DNA of 40,415 nt, from positions 1 to 40,415 of the forward strand of contig CAZWYY010000037.1 of assembly GCA_964638895.1 (NCBI GenBank). The letters run 5' to 3'. Positions 26,188-34,901 of the stretch are shown here, piece after piece. The translations under genes were made by a program, and so were the position numbers. The DNA is from JAFGGG01 sp964638895 (GTDB lineage Bacteria > Spirochaetota > Spirochaetia > SZUA-6 > RPPD01). Position 1 is the first letter of the stretch. Each line of letters begins with the position of its first letter. Below the pieces are notes generated by a model. That model was not told where the DNA came from. It did no database searches and saw nothing but the letters and a program-made list of their open reading frames with translations.

Positions 26188-27063
26188 TTACAGCAACCCC
26201 TGCTCTTGCAGAACCGCCTTCAGTTTATCCTTGTTCGCGGACTCCATGGGACACATGGGCAGGCGGTAGGTTTCCTCGAGCATGCCGCGCATGGCCAGGG
26301 CCGCCTTGATGGGGATGGGGTTGGTTTCGATGAACATGGCCTTGAACAGGGGAAGCAGTTTGTAATGCGTTTCCTTGGCCTGCTCCCACCGGCCCTGCAG
26401 CGTGTGTTCCACGAAAGCGGCCATTTCGGCCGGGATGAGGTTGCTGGCCACAGAGACCACGCCGCTTCCGCCCAGGGCCATGATGGGAAAAACCAGGTTG
26501 TCGTCACCTGAGAGAACGATAAAATCCTCCGGTTTGCGCAGAATAAGGTCCATGATCTGGGATATATCGCCGCTGGCCTCCTTGACGCCGATGATGTTTT
26601 TGTGCCGCGCCAGCCTCAGCATTGTTGAATTCTCAATGTTCTTGGCGCTGCGCCCGGGAATATTATATACGATCAGGGGCAGGTCCACCGCGTCCGCGAT
26701 GGCCGTGAAATGGCCGTAGAAGCCTTCCTGGGTGGGCTTGTTGTAATAGGGGGCAACCTGAAGCGTGGCTGCTGCGCCCGCCTCTTTGGCGTGCGTGCTT
26801 AAATGGATGGCCTCTTCGGTTGAGTTGGACCCGGCTCCCGCGATAATGGGCACACGCCCCTTTGCCTGATCTATGACAATATCTATTATCTTATTGTGTT
26901 CCACGTGCGAAACAGTGGGACTTTCACCGGTGGTACCCATAGGTACAAGACCTTGGACATGATTTTCAATTTGAAAATCAACCAGCCGGCGCAGCGCCGG
27001 TTCATCTATCTCGCCTGTTTTGGTGAAAGGCGTCACCAAAGCGGTGAATACTCCTGTAAACAT
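26188..27063 (-). CDS. dapA: 4-hydroxy-tetrahydrodipicolinate synthase
   Basis: 291 residues, usual length. It condenses pyruvate with aspartate semialdehyde in the diaminopimelate/lysine pathway. Active-site residues fall at the same numbers as in the E. coli enzyme: Thr44-Thr45 (MGTTGES), Tyr107, Tyr133, Arg138 (VYNIPGR) and the Schiff-base Lys161 (GVKEASGD). GGGAGG precedes the ATG at 27063; a longer in-frame reading upstream overlaps dapB and is not supported. It starts two bases after the dapB stop, so both are one operon with translation probably coupled. Confidence 0.96.
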   Translation of the reverse strand: MFTGVFTALVTPFTKTGEIDEPALRRLVDFQIENHVQGLVPMGTTGESPTVSHVEHNKIIDIVIDQAKGRVPIIAGAGSNSTEEAIHLSTHAKEAGAAATLQVAPYYNKPTQEGFYGHFTAIADAVDLPLIVYNIPGRSAKNIENSTMLRLARHKNIIGVKEASGDISQIMDLILRKPEDFIVLSGDDNLVFPIMALGGSGVVSVASNLIPAEMAAFVEHTLQGRWEQAKETHYKLLPLFKAMFIETNPIPIKAALAMRGMLEETYRLPMCPMESANKDKLKAVLQEQGLL

Positions 27064-27065
27064 AC

Positions 27066-27821
27066 CTACCTCCCGCTCGTCAGCATTTGATTTATGATGT
27101 CTTTGAACTCGAAAAAACCCCGCTTGCCGAGAATCCATTCCGCGGCCATAACAGCCCCCTGGGCCATACCGCTGCGGTTGCGGGCGTTATGGGTCAGCTC
27201 GATGGTATCCGCGGCGGAGTCCAGCAGTACCGTGTGAGTGCCGGGAACATACCCCCCCCGTACCGAGGCAAAGTGCAGCTCGTTCGGGGCGATGGCGCGA
27301 TCCAGCCTGTCCGTTACCAGGGAGTCCTTGCCCGGGTATTGTTTCAGGATGAGTGAGCCGATGGTCTTGGCCGTTCCCGACGGGGAATCCTGCTTGCGTT
27401 TATGATGTATTTCATACCCCAGAATGTCGTACTCAGGGAATCGGCCGGCTATTTCTGCGGCCCGGCTGACAAGCTGGAAAAAGATGTTCATGCCCACGGA
27501 AAAGTTGGAGCCGTACACCACGCCGATCGAGCTTTGTTCCACGCCCCGTTTTATTCGGTCAAGCCGGTCGTTCCAGCCGGTTGTGGCGATGACAGCGGGG
27601 ATGTTATAGCGCGTGTACAGCTCAACCCGTTCCTCTATGGCCGGGGCCAGGGCAAACTCGATAACCACATCCGCGTTTGCCGCCAGATCCGCGGTCAATG
27701 CCGTGGCGTCCGCCTCCTCGATTATGGCGTCTATGCGCGCGCTCACGATATGTTTTCTTTGGGTAAGTACGGCTTCCACCTCCCTGCCCATCTTCCCGTA
27801 TCCCAGAATAATTGCTTTCAT
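27066..27821 (-). CDS. dapB: 4-hydroxy-tetrahydrodipicolinate reductase
   Basis: 251 residues. It reduces the DapA product with NAD(P)H. The nucleotide-binding start is IILGYGKMGREVE; the active site shows IHHKRKQDSPSGTAK with His139, His140 and Lys143, and SNFSVGMNIFF. It lies directly upstream of dapA in the same operon, and 52 bases downstream of pta. The order dapB-dapA gives cell-wall diaminopimelate and lysine precursors. The ribosome site is weak. Confidence 0.95.
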   Translation of the reverse strand: MKAIILGYGKMGREVEAVLTQRKHIVSARIDAIIEEADATALTADLAANADVVIEFALAPAIEERVELYTRYNIPAVIATTGWNDRLDRIKRGVEQSSIGVVYGSNFSVGMNIFFQLVSRAAEIAGRFPEYDILGYEIHHKRKQDSPSGTAKTIGSLILKQYPGKDSLVTDRLDRAIAPNELHFASVRGGYVPGTHTVLLDSAADTIELTHNARNRSGMAQGAVMAAEWILGKRGFFEFKDIINQMLTSGR

Positions 27822-27873
27822 AGGTATGATAATAAAGAGAGTACGGGGTTAGTGCAAGTGTATTGCGTACAAA

Positions 27874-28878
27874 TTATTTCGTATTTTGCGCTTGAACCAG
27901 GGTTACCGCGGCCGCGTTGACAATATCATCAACCACACACCCGCGTGAAAGATCGCTTACCGGTTTGGCGAATCCCTGCAACAGCGGCCCATAGGCTTCG
28001 GCGCCGGCCAGGCGTTGTACAAGCTTATACGCGATATTACCCGCGTTCAAATCGGGGAAGATCAATACATTGGCCCTGCCGCCGACCTTGGACCCGGGAA
28101 CCTTGGCGTGAGCTACTTCGGGAACCAGCGCGGCGTCCGCCTGCATTTCACCGTCGATCAATAATGACGGCTCCTTCCTGCGGGCCAGCTCCAGTGCCTG
28201 TTTTACCTTGTCCACGAAAGCATGCTGCGCGCTGCCGTATGAAGAAAAGGAGAGCATGGCCACCACGGGTTCGGCATCCAGAAAGTCACGGCAGGACTGG
28301 GCCGCGGAAATCGCGATTTCGGAAAGCTCGTCCGCGGTGGGGTCCGGGTTGGTGCCGCAATCGGAAAAGATAAAATGCCCGTCCGCGCCCCAGTTCGTTC
28401 CGGCCAGGTACATTACAAAACAGGAGGACGCGGTTTTTGTTCCGGGAGCGGGCTTGATTATGGTCAGGGCCGCCCGTAAAAGATCGGCGGTGGCGTGAAC
28501 GGCCCCGCCTACCATGGCGTCCGCCAACCCCAAACGCACCATCATGGCTCCGAACTTCAGCGGCTCACGGATTTCATCCCGGGCCTCCTCCGGGTTCATG
28601 CCCTTGTGTTTCCGCAGCTCGTAATATTCCTCGGCAAAGCGCTCAAGGTCGATGCTGCCATGGATGTCAAGTATGGTAAGACCTTCCGTGCTCACATTGT
28701 TTTGCCGGGCCAGGTTCTTTACCTGTTCGGGGTTCCCCAGGATCGTGACCCCGGCCGCCAGCCCGTCATCCTTGATAATACGCGCCGCCTGCAGGATTCT
28801 TATGTCGGTGCCTTCCGGGAATACAATTTTTTTCGGATTTTTTTTTGCGCGTTCGCGCATCCTCTGGCTGAAGTTCAT
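27874..28878 (-). CDS. pta: Phosphate acetyltransferase
   Basis: 334 residues, the short form lacking the N-terminal DRTGG/P-loop part of enterobacterial Pta. It interconverts acetyl-CoA and acetyl phosphate. Family segments: IVFPEGTDIRILQAARII, DAMVGGAVHATADLLRAAL, SKVGGRANVLIFPDLNAGNI and LLQGFAKPVSDLSRG. AGGAG precedes the ATG. No acetate kinase gene is in the window. It could share transcription with dapB-dapA. Confidence 0.93.
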   Translation of the reverse strand: MNFSQRMRERAKKNPKKIVFPEGTDIRILQAARIIKDDGLAAGVTILGNPEQVKNLARQNNVSTEGLTILDIHGSIDLERFAEEYYELRKHKGMNPEEARDEIREPLKFGAMMVRLGLADAMVGGAVHATADLLRAALTIIKPAPGTKTASSCFVMYLAGTNWGADGHFIFSDCGTNPDPTADELSEIAISAAQSCRDFLDAEPVVAMLSFSSYGSAQHAFVDKVKQALELARRKEPSLLIDGEMQADAALVPEVAHAKVPGSKVGGRANVLIFPDLNAGNIAYKLVQRLAGAEAYGPLLQGFAKPVSDLSRGCVVDDIVNAAAVTLVQAQNTK

Positions 28879-28980
28879 GGGTGTCTCCTGTAATCATGCC
28901 TATTATGCCTTAAACGGCCGTTATTGGTCAAATCAATAGTTGATTTTTTTTGGAAATCGCTCCACAATCGGAGAAGAAAT

Positions 28981-29727
28981 ATGGAAGTAGGAATTTACGG
29001 CTTAGGAAGATTCGGCGCCTTCTGGGCGGCCGAGCTTTCCCGCTATCACACCGTCAAGGTATATTCCCGCACAAAAAGGACTGACCTGCCTGCCGGGCTT
29101 ACCTGGGTGGAAGAGGGTGAGTTGTTGTCTCTGCCCACTGTTATTCTCTGTGTTTCCATCTCGGCAATGGAGGAGGTGCTGGCCGCCATTGCGGGGCGGC
29201 TTACTCCGGGAACATTGGTTATGGATACCTGCTCGGTAAAGGTGTACCCGGTCATGAAAATGACCGAGCTTCTGCCGCGGCACGCGGATATCCTGGGCAC
29301 GCATCCCATGTTCGGGCCGGATTCCGCCGTGAACGGCATACGGGATCTGCCCCTGGTCTTAAGTCCCGTACGGATCGGGGAGGCCGCGCTCACGGGCTGG
29401 CATGATTTTTTTGCCTCGATGGGACTTAAGGTATTGCGCATGGACCCCCATGAGCATGACAGGGAGGCGGCGTACACCCAGGGTATTACGCATTACATAG
29501 GCAGGGTCCTGGCCGATATGGGGTTGGGGGAATCCAGGATCGCCACACTGGGGTACAAGAAAATTCTTGAGGTTATGGAGCAGACCTGTAACGATCCCTG
29601 GCAGCTTTTTCTCGATCTGCAGCGTTTTAATCCCTATACGGGGGAGATGCGCCGGAAGCTCCACCGCTCCCTGGAGCGAATTTTCAGCCGTTTAGAGGGT
29701 TCTCTTGACATGCAAAAAAAGGAGTGA
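28981..29727 (+). CDS. Prephenate/arogenate dehydrogenase-like protein (TyrA family)
   Basis: 248 residues from ATG 28981, preceded by GGAGAAG; an upstream in-frame GTG reading is longer but lacks a ribosome site. A Rossmann start VGIYGLGRFGAFWAAEL is followed by VILCVSISAMEEVL and MDTCSVKVYPV. The catalytic segment is ILGTHPMFGPDSAV with His near the position of the TyrA catalytic His. This resembles prephenate or arogenate dehydrogenase of tyrosine biosynthesis, but no other aromatic-pathway genes are nearby, so a related substrate is possible. It heads the plus-strand operon ahead of bactofilin. It is divergent from pta, with a palindrome AACGGCCGTT at 28913-28922 between them. Confidence 0.82.
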   Translation: MEVGIYGLGRFGAFWAAELSRYHTVKVYSRTKRTDLPAGLTWVEEGELLSLPTVILCVSISAMEEVLAAIAGRLTPGTLVMDTCSVKVYPVMKMTELLPRHADILGTHPMFGPDSAVNGIRDLPLVLSPVRIGEAALTGWHDFFASMGLKVLRMDPHEHDREAAYTQGITHYIGRVLADMGLGESRIATLGYKKILEVMEQTCNDPWQLFLDLQRFNPYTGEMRRKLHRSLERIFSRLEGSLDMQKKE

Positions 29728-29739
29728 TACGATGCGCCC

Positions 29740-30114
29740 ATGAGTGACGTACTGAGAAAAAAGATAGACGAGGATGAAATCGAAACCATCCTCGCCGAGG
29801 ATATTGATTTTACCGGTGAGCTGAAATTCAAGGAACCCCTGATGATCAAGGGAAGGTTCAGCGGCCAGATCAAGGCCGCGAGCGCCCTGTATATCGGCGA
29901 GAACGCAGAGATAGAAGCCACGATTGAGGCGGACATGATCTCCAGTAAAGGCAGGATTCAGGGGAACATCTCGGCAAAGAAGCGCATCGAATTGTCTTCC
30001 ACGGCCAGGGTGACCGGAGATATTACCTGCCCCGAGCTGGTAATAGAGAGCGGCGCGGTGTATGACGGTTATTGTACCATGAACGGCGAACCAAGGAACA
30101 AAAATGCGAATTAA
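29740..30114 (+). CDS. Bactofilin (polymer-forming cytoskeletal protein)
   Basis: 124 residues. A short N-terminal tail is followed by the right-handed beta-helix core of bactofilins, with repeated short strands (LMIKGRFSGQIKAASALYIG, DMISSKGRIQGNISAKKRIE, ARVTGDITCPELVI) and a closing GAVYDGYCTM. Bactofilins form filaments that shape the cell wall or position envelope machinery. A 3-codon ATG-CGC-CCA-TGA mini-frame lies at 29732-29743; it has a well-placed GGAG and overlaps this ATG by four bases. It is followed by the TPR gene, overlapping by 11 bases. Confidence 0.88.
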   Translation: MSDVLRKKIDEDEIETILAEDIDFTGELKFKEPLMIKGRFSGQIKAASALYIGENAEIEATIEADMISSKGRIQGNISAKKRIELSSTARVTGDITCPELVIESGAVYDGYCTMNGEPRNKNAN

Positions 30115-30727
30115 AGCGGCATGCCTTGTCTTCTGCCTGCTGTTTCTTCCGCTTGTCCTTTCTGCGCAGGATAAACCTCACGCGGACCAGCTTTACGAGC
30201 AGGGAAAGTTCGAAGAAGCGGCCGAGGTGTGCAAGCAGGAGCTGCAGGAAGATCCCCAACGCGTAAGCGCGATCATTTACCTAGGGTGGAGCCTGCTTAG
30301 GCTGCACAGGCCGGCCGAAGCCCTTGAATGGGCGAACAAGAGCCTGAGTTTCGCGCCCAATGACGAACGTATCATCCAGATCTCCGCCGAGGCCCTGTAT
30401 TCCCTGGGCAGATACGATGAAGCGCTTGTAAAGTGCCGTGAATACGTGAAGTACGGCGGCGGCAAACTGGCCCTGATATATTATTATATGGGAATGATCT
30501 ATCTTTCACGCAAGGAATATGTAAACGCTGATATCGCGCTTTCCGCGGCCGTGCATTTTTATGCCAATGACGCCGGATGGTGGGAGCGCCTGGGATTCGC
30601 GCGTGAGAACGCGAACGATCCCCGGGCCGCGCTGGAGGCATACGATGAGGCCTTGAAACGCAACCCCGATCATGCCGAGGCCCTAAAGGGTAGGGATCGC
30701 GTAAGTAAAAACCAGAACCAGCCATGA
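30104..30727 (+). CDS. Exported TPR-repeat protein
   Basis: 207 residues. A signal peptide (ACLVFCLLFLPLVLSA, cleavage before QDKP) is followed by about four tetratricopeptide repeats between residues 28 and 195, for example YEQGKFEEAAEVCKQEL, LGRYDEALVKCREYV and LEAYDEALKRNPDHAEALK. It is a periplasmic or surface scaffold; no partner can be named from sequence. It overlaps the bactofilin end by 11 bases and its own end overlaps mtaB by four (ATGA), so it belongs to the same operon. Confidence 0.83.
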   Translation: MRIKAACLVFCLLFLPLVLSAQDKPHADQLYEQGKFEEAAEVCKQELQEDPQRVSAIIYLGWSLLRLHRPAEALEWANKSLSFAPNDERIIQISAEALYSLGRYDEALVKCREYVKYGGGKLALIYYYMGMIYLSRKEYVNADIALSAAVHFYANDAGWWERLGFARENANDPRAALEAYDEALKRNPDHAEALKGRDRVSKNQNQP

Positions 30728-32118
30728 AGGCCCTTTTCCATACCCTGGGGTGCAAGCTTAACCAGGTCGAGACCGAGGCGATTGCGTCCGCGTTTATAAA
30801 ACAAGGAATCGGGCTTGCCCCGCCGGCACAACAACCCGATATTATAGTAATCAACACCTGCACTGTCACCTCGAAAAGCGAGCAAAAGGCACGCGGGGTT
30901 ATACGGCGGTTTTTGGCCCGTTACGAGGACGCGCTGATCATCATTACCGGCTGCTATGCCCAGGTTGAATACCGGTATTTATTATACAATTTTACCAAAC
31001 CGTATCACGCCCTGGTAATCCCCCAGGAACAAAAACACCTGTTGCTTGATCTACCCGGGTTCCTGGCCGGTCGGCCGGCGTTCGCCGCCATGGGCCGTAC
31101 GCAAAAATATGAGGAGCTTCGCCGCCGGTTCGACGACCATTCGGGCCCGGCCGCCGGCCCCCAAGACCGGTTTGCTTTCCATACACCCGCATATCATTTT
31201 CACAGCCGGGCCTTTCTGAAAATCCAGGATGGGTGCGGCAACGCCTGCGCCTACTGCCGCGTGCCCATGGCCAGGGGGCGTTCGCGGAGCTTGGCCCCTG
31301 AACAGGTGCTGGAGCGGGTGGAGCAGCTGGTGCAGGCCGGGTTTCGGGAGATCGTACTCACCGGAGTGAATATCGGCGACTACCGGGCGGACGGGTATAC
31401 TCTGAAACGCCTGGTAGGCGAGCTTTTGGACGCTACTTCACATGTGCGTTTTCGCCTCTCTTCCCTGGAGCCCGATATTATCGATCCTGCACTTTGCGCC
31501 GTGTTCGCGCATGAAAGGATATGCCCCCATTTTCACCTACCCCTGCAGTCGGGTTCCAATCGTGTGCTGGCGGCCATGCGCCGGCGCTCCGGGGCGGCGG
31601 ATATCCGGCGCGCGGTTTCCCTGCTGCGCGAGGTAAAACCGGACGCGTTTCTGGCCGCGGATATCATCACCGGTTTTCCCGGGGAGAGTGACGAGGATTT
31701 TGAGGATACGGAGCGCCTTATCGGCGCGCTGGGTCTGCATAAGCTCCATGTATTTCCCTTTTCCGCCAGGCCGGACACAGCGGCGTATACCTTGAAACCG
31801 CGCGTACCGTCGGACATCATCAAACAACGGTCCCGTCGGCTGCTCGAGCTGTCGCGGACATTATATAAGAAGTACCTGGCCTCGTGTACGGGCCGCCGGG
31901 TTTCGGTGGTGCTGGAACAGAGAATGAAGGGGGGGAGTTGGCAGGGGAGCTGCGAACATTCCCTGAAATGCCGTTTGTACGGAACCTCGGGCGCGCGGCT
32001 TGGGCAGGGCATACTGGTGACTGCGCATGTCGCCGGCCGGGACGGGGATACGGCGCTGAAGGCGGATTTTCTTGCCGTGGACCGGAACCTACCGGTGTTT
32101 ACCGCCCCGGTATGTTGA
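30724..32118 (+). CDS. mtaB: tRNA (t6A37)-methylthiotransferase MtaB
   Basis: 464 residues. The N-terminal MTTase domain has three cluster cysteines (Cys10 in HTLGCKLNQVE, Cys46 in NTCTVTSKSE, Cys77 in ITGCYAQ). The radical-SAM CxxxCxxC is CGNACAYC (Cys171, Cys175, Cys178). A C-terminal TRAM-like part follows. HTLGCKLNQVE and the TGVNIGDY segment are typical of the MtaB subgroup, which adds methylthio to t6A at position 37 of tRNAs reading ANN codons. It overlaps the TPR gene by four bases. No functional link to the genes before it is known; the packing is compact. Confidence 0.93.
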   Translation: MKALFHTLGCKLNQVETEAIASAFIKQGIGLAPPAQQPDIIVINTCTVTSKSEQKARGVIRRFLARYEDALIIITGCYAQVEYRYLLYNFTKPYHALVIPQEQKHLLLDLPGFLAGRPAFAAMGRTQKYEELRRRFDDHSGPAAGPQDRFAFHTPAYHFHSRAFLKIQDGCGNACAYCRVPMARGRSRSLAPEQVLERVEQLVQAGFREIVLTGVNIGDYRADGYTLKRLVGELLDATSHVRFRLSSLEPDIIDPALCAVFAHERICPHFHLPLQSGSNRVLAAMRRRSGAADIRRAVSLLREVKPDAFLAADIITGFPGESDEDFEDTERLIGALGLHKLHVFPFSARPDTAAYTLKPRVPSDIIKQRSRRLLELSRTLYKKYLASCTGRRVSVVLEQRMKGGSWQGSCEHSLKCRLYGTSGARLGQGILVTAHVAGRDGDTALKADFLAVDRNLPVFTAPVC

Positions 32119-32138
32119 TTTTTTCTCACGGATTAAGC

Positions 32139-32144
32139 TATGAT
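32139..32144 (+). promoter_or_regulatory. Possible -10 box of the lipoprotein/OMP pair
   Basis: TATGAT at 32139-32144 with TTGATT at 32115-32120, an 18-base spacer, about 65 bases before the lipoprotein ATG. Weak match; listed as a candidate only. Confidence 0.3.
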
Positions 32145-32209
32145 AACCGTAATTATGGAAAAAAGCGCCTTTTTGCGCTAATGGTATTATATAGAGGGAG
32201 GAAACGCGG

Positions 32210-32818
32210 ATGAAAACCATTTCTTATGCGGTGAGCGGCCTATTGCTGTTGGTTTTTTGTATAAGCGGCTGCCAGGACATCTTCACCTACGGCCCGCTTG
32301 ATATTCTGCAGCGAGACCCCTCCACACTTTCCAAAGACCAGCAACTGTTATACGCGCGGCAGGCCCTAAGCAGCGGGGACGATGACGCAATGAGTTCCGC
32401 AGTTGATCTTGTGGAAGACACACTGATACCGGGTGATCCCAATAACGCGGATCTTTTTTTATTGCTGGGTGATTTAAAATGGCGCTTGTCTCATGCGCCC
32501 ATTGCCCTGCAGAACTATCTGTTTAATAATAGCAACCAGTTCCCGGATCCGGCGGACTATATTACTTTTGCGAATGACATTCAATCAGGATTATCATCCG
32601 CTGAAAGGAATCTCTTATATGATGCGGCAAATAACTGTTATTATTATGCTGAAAATACTCTTACGGCCACATTGAATGCCGTACAGCAATTAGCAACAGG
32701 TGTAGGTATTCTTGCCTACCAAGCGCAGCTTCCGCTCGGGTCCCAGGATCTGGCAATGATTTTAGCGGCGGAAACATATATAACAAACGCCATAAGCGTG
32801 TTGGTCCCGGTTCCGTAA
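32210..32818 (+). CDS. Lipoprotein with helical repeats, function unknown
   Basis: 202 residues. A lipoprotein signal (LLLLVFCISGC, lipobox cysteine at residue 21) leads a mostly helical mature part (KDQQLLYARQALSSGDDDAM, DLFLLLGDLKWRLSHAPIAL) that resembles TPR-type hairpins. It is probably anchored to the inner leaflet of the outer membrane or to the periplasmic face. GGGAGG precedes the ATG. It lies 18 bases before the outer-membrane protein gene, so the two are likely one unit, perhaps partner proteins in the outer membrane. Confidence 0.7.
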   Translation: MKTISYAVSGLLLLVFCISGCQDIFTYGPLDILQRDPSTLSKDQQLLYARQALSSGDDDAMSSAVDLVEDTLIPGDPNNADLFLLLGDLKWRLSHAPIALQNYLFNNSNQFPDPADYITFANDIQSGLSSAERNLLYDAANNCYYYAENTLTATLNAVQQLATGVGILAYQAQLPLGSQDLAMILAAETYITNAISVLVPVP

Positions 32819-32836
32819 ATTATTTTGGAGGAGATC

Positions 32837-34027
32837 ATGAGTTATCACCGTAAGAGAGAAATCTTACTGACGATTCTGTTTATCGTGTTGCCGTCCGCGT
32901 TTTTATTCTCCCAGGCACCCGATCTGACACCGCCCAACGCCCGCCAAAGCGCCCTGGGGGGCGCGCACGTCACCCTGGCCGACGATATAGATACATTGCT
33001 TTCCAATCCCGCCGGACTCGCCGGTCTTGAGACCCAAGTGCAGGTGGCCGAGGTTGCATTGCACCTCCGGGGACCGGTATTCGATATCACCAACCTGATG
33101 GTAGAGGTGGCCAATTCCGGTGACGACGTGCTCGATGTGATATCCGGAAGCTCCGGTGAGACCCTCAATGATTTGAAGGCGGGCATAGACTTATCCGGCC
33201 CCGTTTCTTTTGCTTTTACCACCAATGGCTTCGGTTTCGGTATCTATAACTGGGGCGGAATGGCCTTTGACCAGCAGGGCACAATTTCCATGGGTACGCT
33301 GGACATTAATACCTACGATACGTTGCTTTTAGTGGGAGGATACGGCTATCGCTTTGTATTTTCGGAAGAAAATAAGATCATGCTCGATGTGGGCGCCTCG
33401 CTGAAGGGGTTCGCTTCAGGTGAGATCAATTATTCGGACTATTCGCTTGTTTTCTTCGATTCTACCCTGACCTCCGGGGATATATTTCTGGCTACCAGCC
33501 CTTTTAACCTGAAAACGGGGATAAGCGGAGATATAGGAATACTTTTTCATCTGGGCGGCTGGTTCAAGGCCGGAATCGTGGCCAGGGACGTAATTACCGC
33601 GTACTGGACGACAACTTACGGTAATATCGGGGATTATCTTAATTCTTCCGGCGGCGGTTCAACAGACTTCGATTATTCGCTTACAAATCTGTGCGTGGGT
33701 GTTATGTTTCAGCCCCCGCTGGGGAACTTCCCGTGGTTTATCAGTGATTTAAAGATAATGCTGGATTACGATGATATGCTGGCTTTTACGGTTCACCCGG
33801 AAACCGCCACCAATCCCATTCTGCATGTGGGCGTGGGGGTGGAGATCGCTTTTTTGGAAGTATTGTCCGTACGCGCGGGATTTTACCAGGGACTTTTCAG
33901 CGCGGGCCTGGGTATAGACCTTTCCATTTTTCAGCTTAATGTGTCCATGTTCGGATCGGAACAGGGCCTGGAGCCCGGCTTGCTGCCCGCGTATAACGTG
34001 ATGATCAGCCTCAAGTTCGTGTATTAA
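32837..34027 (+). CDS. Outer-membrane protein, UPF0164/FadL-like
   Basis: 396 residues from ATG 32837, with GGAGGAG just upstream (the TTG at 32825 lies before this site and is rejected). Signal peptide (LTILFIVLPSAFLFSQ). The mature start ARQSALGGAHVTLADDIDTL then LSNPAGLAG is the hallmark of PorV/UPF0164-type barrels. It continues with many amphipathic strands ending in NVMISLKFVY with a C-terminal aromatic residue. It probably forms a transport or secretion-linked barrel in the outer membrane. It shares transcription with the lipoprotein upstream. Confidence 0.78.
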   Translation: MSYHRKREILLTILFIVLPSAFLFSQAPDLTPPNARQSALGGAHVTLADDIDTLLSNPAGLAGLETQVQVAEVALHLRGPVFDITNLMVEVANSGDDVLDVISGSSGETLNDLKAGIDLSGPVSFAFTTNGFGFGIYNWGGMAFDQQGTISMGTLDINTYDTLLLVGGYGYRFVFSEENKIMLDVGASLKGFASGEINYSDYSLVFFDSTLTSGDIFLATSPFNLKTGISGDIGILFHLGGWFKAGIVARDVITAYWTTTYGNIGDYLNSSGGGSTDFDYSLTNLCVGVMFQPPLGNFPWFISDLKIMLDYDDMLAFTVHPETATNPILHVGVGVEIAFLEVLSVRAGFYQGLFSAGLGIDLSIFQLNVSMFGSEQGLEPGLLPAYNVMISLKFVY

Positions 34028-34040
34028 GAAAATCGCCATA

Positions 34041-34069
34041 TTGACATATTAATAGAGAATTGTTATATT
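34041..34069 (+). promoter_or_regulatory. Promoter upstream of the tRNA genes
   Basis: TTGACA (34041-34046), 17-base spacer, TATATT (34064-34069). Start would be near 34076, about 58 bases before tRNA-Lys. A TCCAAA-CAATAT-TTTGGA hairpin with a T-rich tail (34069-34096) overlaps the start region. Confidence 0.65.
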
Positions 34070-34133
34070 CCAAACAATATTTTGGATTATTTTTTGCGAG
34101 AAAACTATTGAAAGAGGTGTATATTAGCACTAG

Positions 34134-34206
34134 GGGCCGCTAGCTCAGTTGGCAGAGCAACGCCCTTTTAAGGCGTGGGTCGATGGTTCGAATCCATCGC
34201 GGCTCA
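34134..34206 (+). tRNA. tRNA-Lys (anticodon UUU)
   Basis: A 73-base cloverleaf. Acceptor GGGCCGC pairs with GCGGCTC (one G-U), the D stem is GCTC/GAGC, the anticodon stem is ACGCC/GGCGT with loop CTTTTAA (anticodon 34167-34169), and the T arm is GATGG/CCATC. The discriminator is A, and CCA is not encoded. It is ten bases before tRNA-Glu and probably co-transcribed. Confidence 0.95.
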
Positions 34207-34216
34207 TTGTTTTTTT

Positions 34217-34288
34217 GTCTCCTTCGTCTAGTGGTTAGGACACCGGGTTTTCATCCCGGCAGCAGGGGTTCGACTCCCCTAGGAGATG
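34217..34288 (+). tRNA. tRNA-Glu (anticodon UUC)
   Basis: A 72-base cloverleaf. Acceptor GTCTCCT pairs with AGGAGAT, the anticodon stem is CCGGG/CCCGG with loop TTTTCAT (anticodon 34250-34252), and the T arm is AGGGG/CCCCT with TTCGACT. The discriminator is G; CCA is not encoded. Confidence 0.95.
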
Positions 34289-34343
34289 TCGGGTGGGGGA
34301 CATTATGTCCCCAAACCTGTAAAAACACGAAAAGGAGTGTCAT

Positions 34344-34823
34344 ATGAAAAAAATTTTACTGTGTGTCCTGCTTTTCACCCTGCTATTTTCCGGTGCGGTG
34401 TTCGCTGAGGGCACCGCGGTTGGTCTGGCTGCTACCTTTAGCATGCCTTTCAGCGGTGGTGATGGTTCTCCCGGTGTTATTGCTCTGTTGAAGCTTCCCT
34501 CCATTCCCGTGATGTTGGGATTCGGCGGTACCTTGGGCGATGTTACGAATTTTTACATCAAGGCAGACTGGTGGTTATATCAGGGCCATTTGGGTGGTCC
34601 TTTTGGCTTGTATGCCGGTTTGGGCGCTTATACGGTTATCAGCGACAATTTCGAGATCGGCGGAAGAATACCTATCGGTATAAATTTTTTCGCCTTGAAG
34701 AATTTACTGGAAGTATTTCTTGAGCCCTCAATAACCATTGGTGTTGGTGGCATCGGTGGCGAGAGCCTTAATTTCCCGGTTATCGGATTTGTGGGAGAAT
34801 TGGGCGTAAGGTTCTGGTTCTAA
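34344..34823 (+). CDS. Small outer-membrane beta-barrel protein
   Basis: 159 residues. Signal peptide MKKILLCVLLFTLLFSGAVF with cleavage at FAEG. The mature part is glycine- and aromatic-rich with alternating strands (MLGFGGTLGDVTNFYIKADW, GLYAGLGAYTVISDNFEIGG) and ends in GELGVRFWF, a terminal Phe as expected for insertion by the BAM machinery. The size and strand pattern resemble small spirochaete eight-stranded barrels (possibly DUF3996/BAPKO_0422-like), but family membership needs confirmation. AAGGAG precedes the ATG. A bidirectional terminator follows. Confidence 0.7.
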   Translation: MKKILLCVLLFTLLFSGAVFAEGTAVGLAATFSMPFSGGDGSPGVIALLKLPSIPVMLGFGGTLGDVTNFYIKADWWLYQGHLGGPFGLYAGLGAYTVISDNFEIGGRIPIGINFFALKNLLEVFLEPSITIGVGGIGGESLNFPVIGFVGELGVRFWF

Positions 34824-34901
34824 GTGATTAATATTTAAAAAACAATATTACTTAAACGTTGAAGTTAAAATCTGAACATGATTTATTAGAATACGGACTA
34901 T

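Noticed and set aside
28913..28922. AACGGCCGTT palindrome in the pta/tyrA divergent region as an operator
   Set aside because: Only 10 bases, no second copy and no clear promoter overlap; too likely by chance.
32150..32185. AGCGC-CTTTTT-GCGCT hairpin between mtaB and the lipoprotein as a terminator
   Set aside because: Five-base stem with the T run in the loop rather than after the stem.
34134..34288. tRNA genes as an integration site for a mobile element
   Set aside because: No integrase and no duplicated 3' tRNA end were seen in the flanks.
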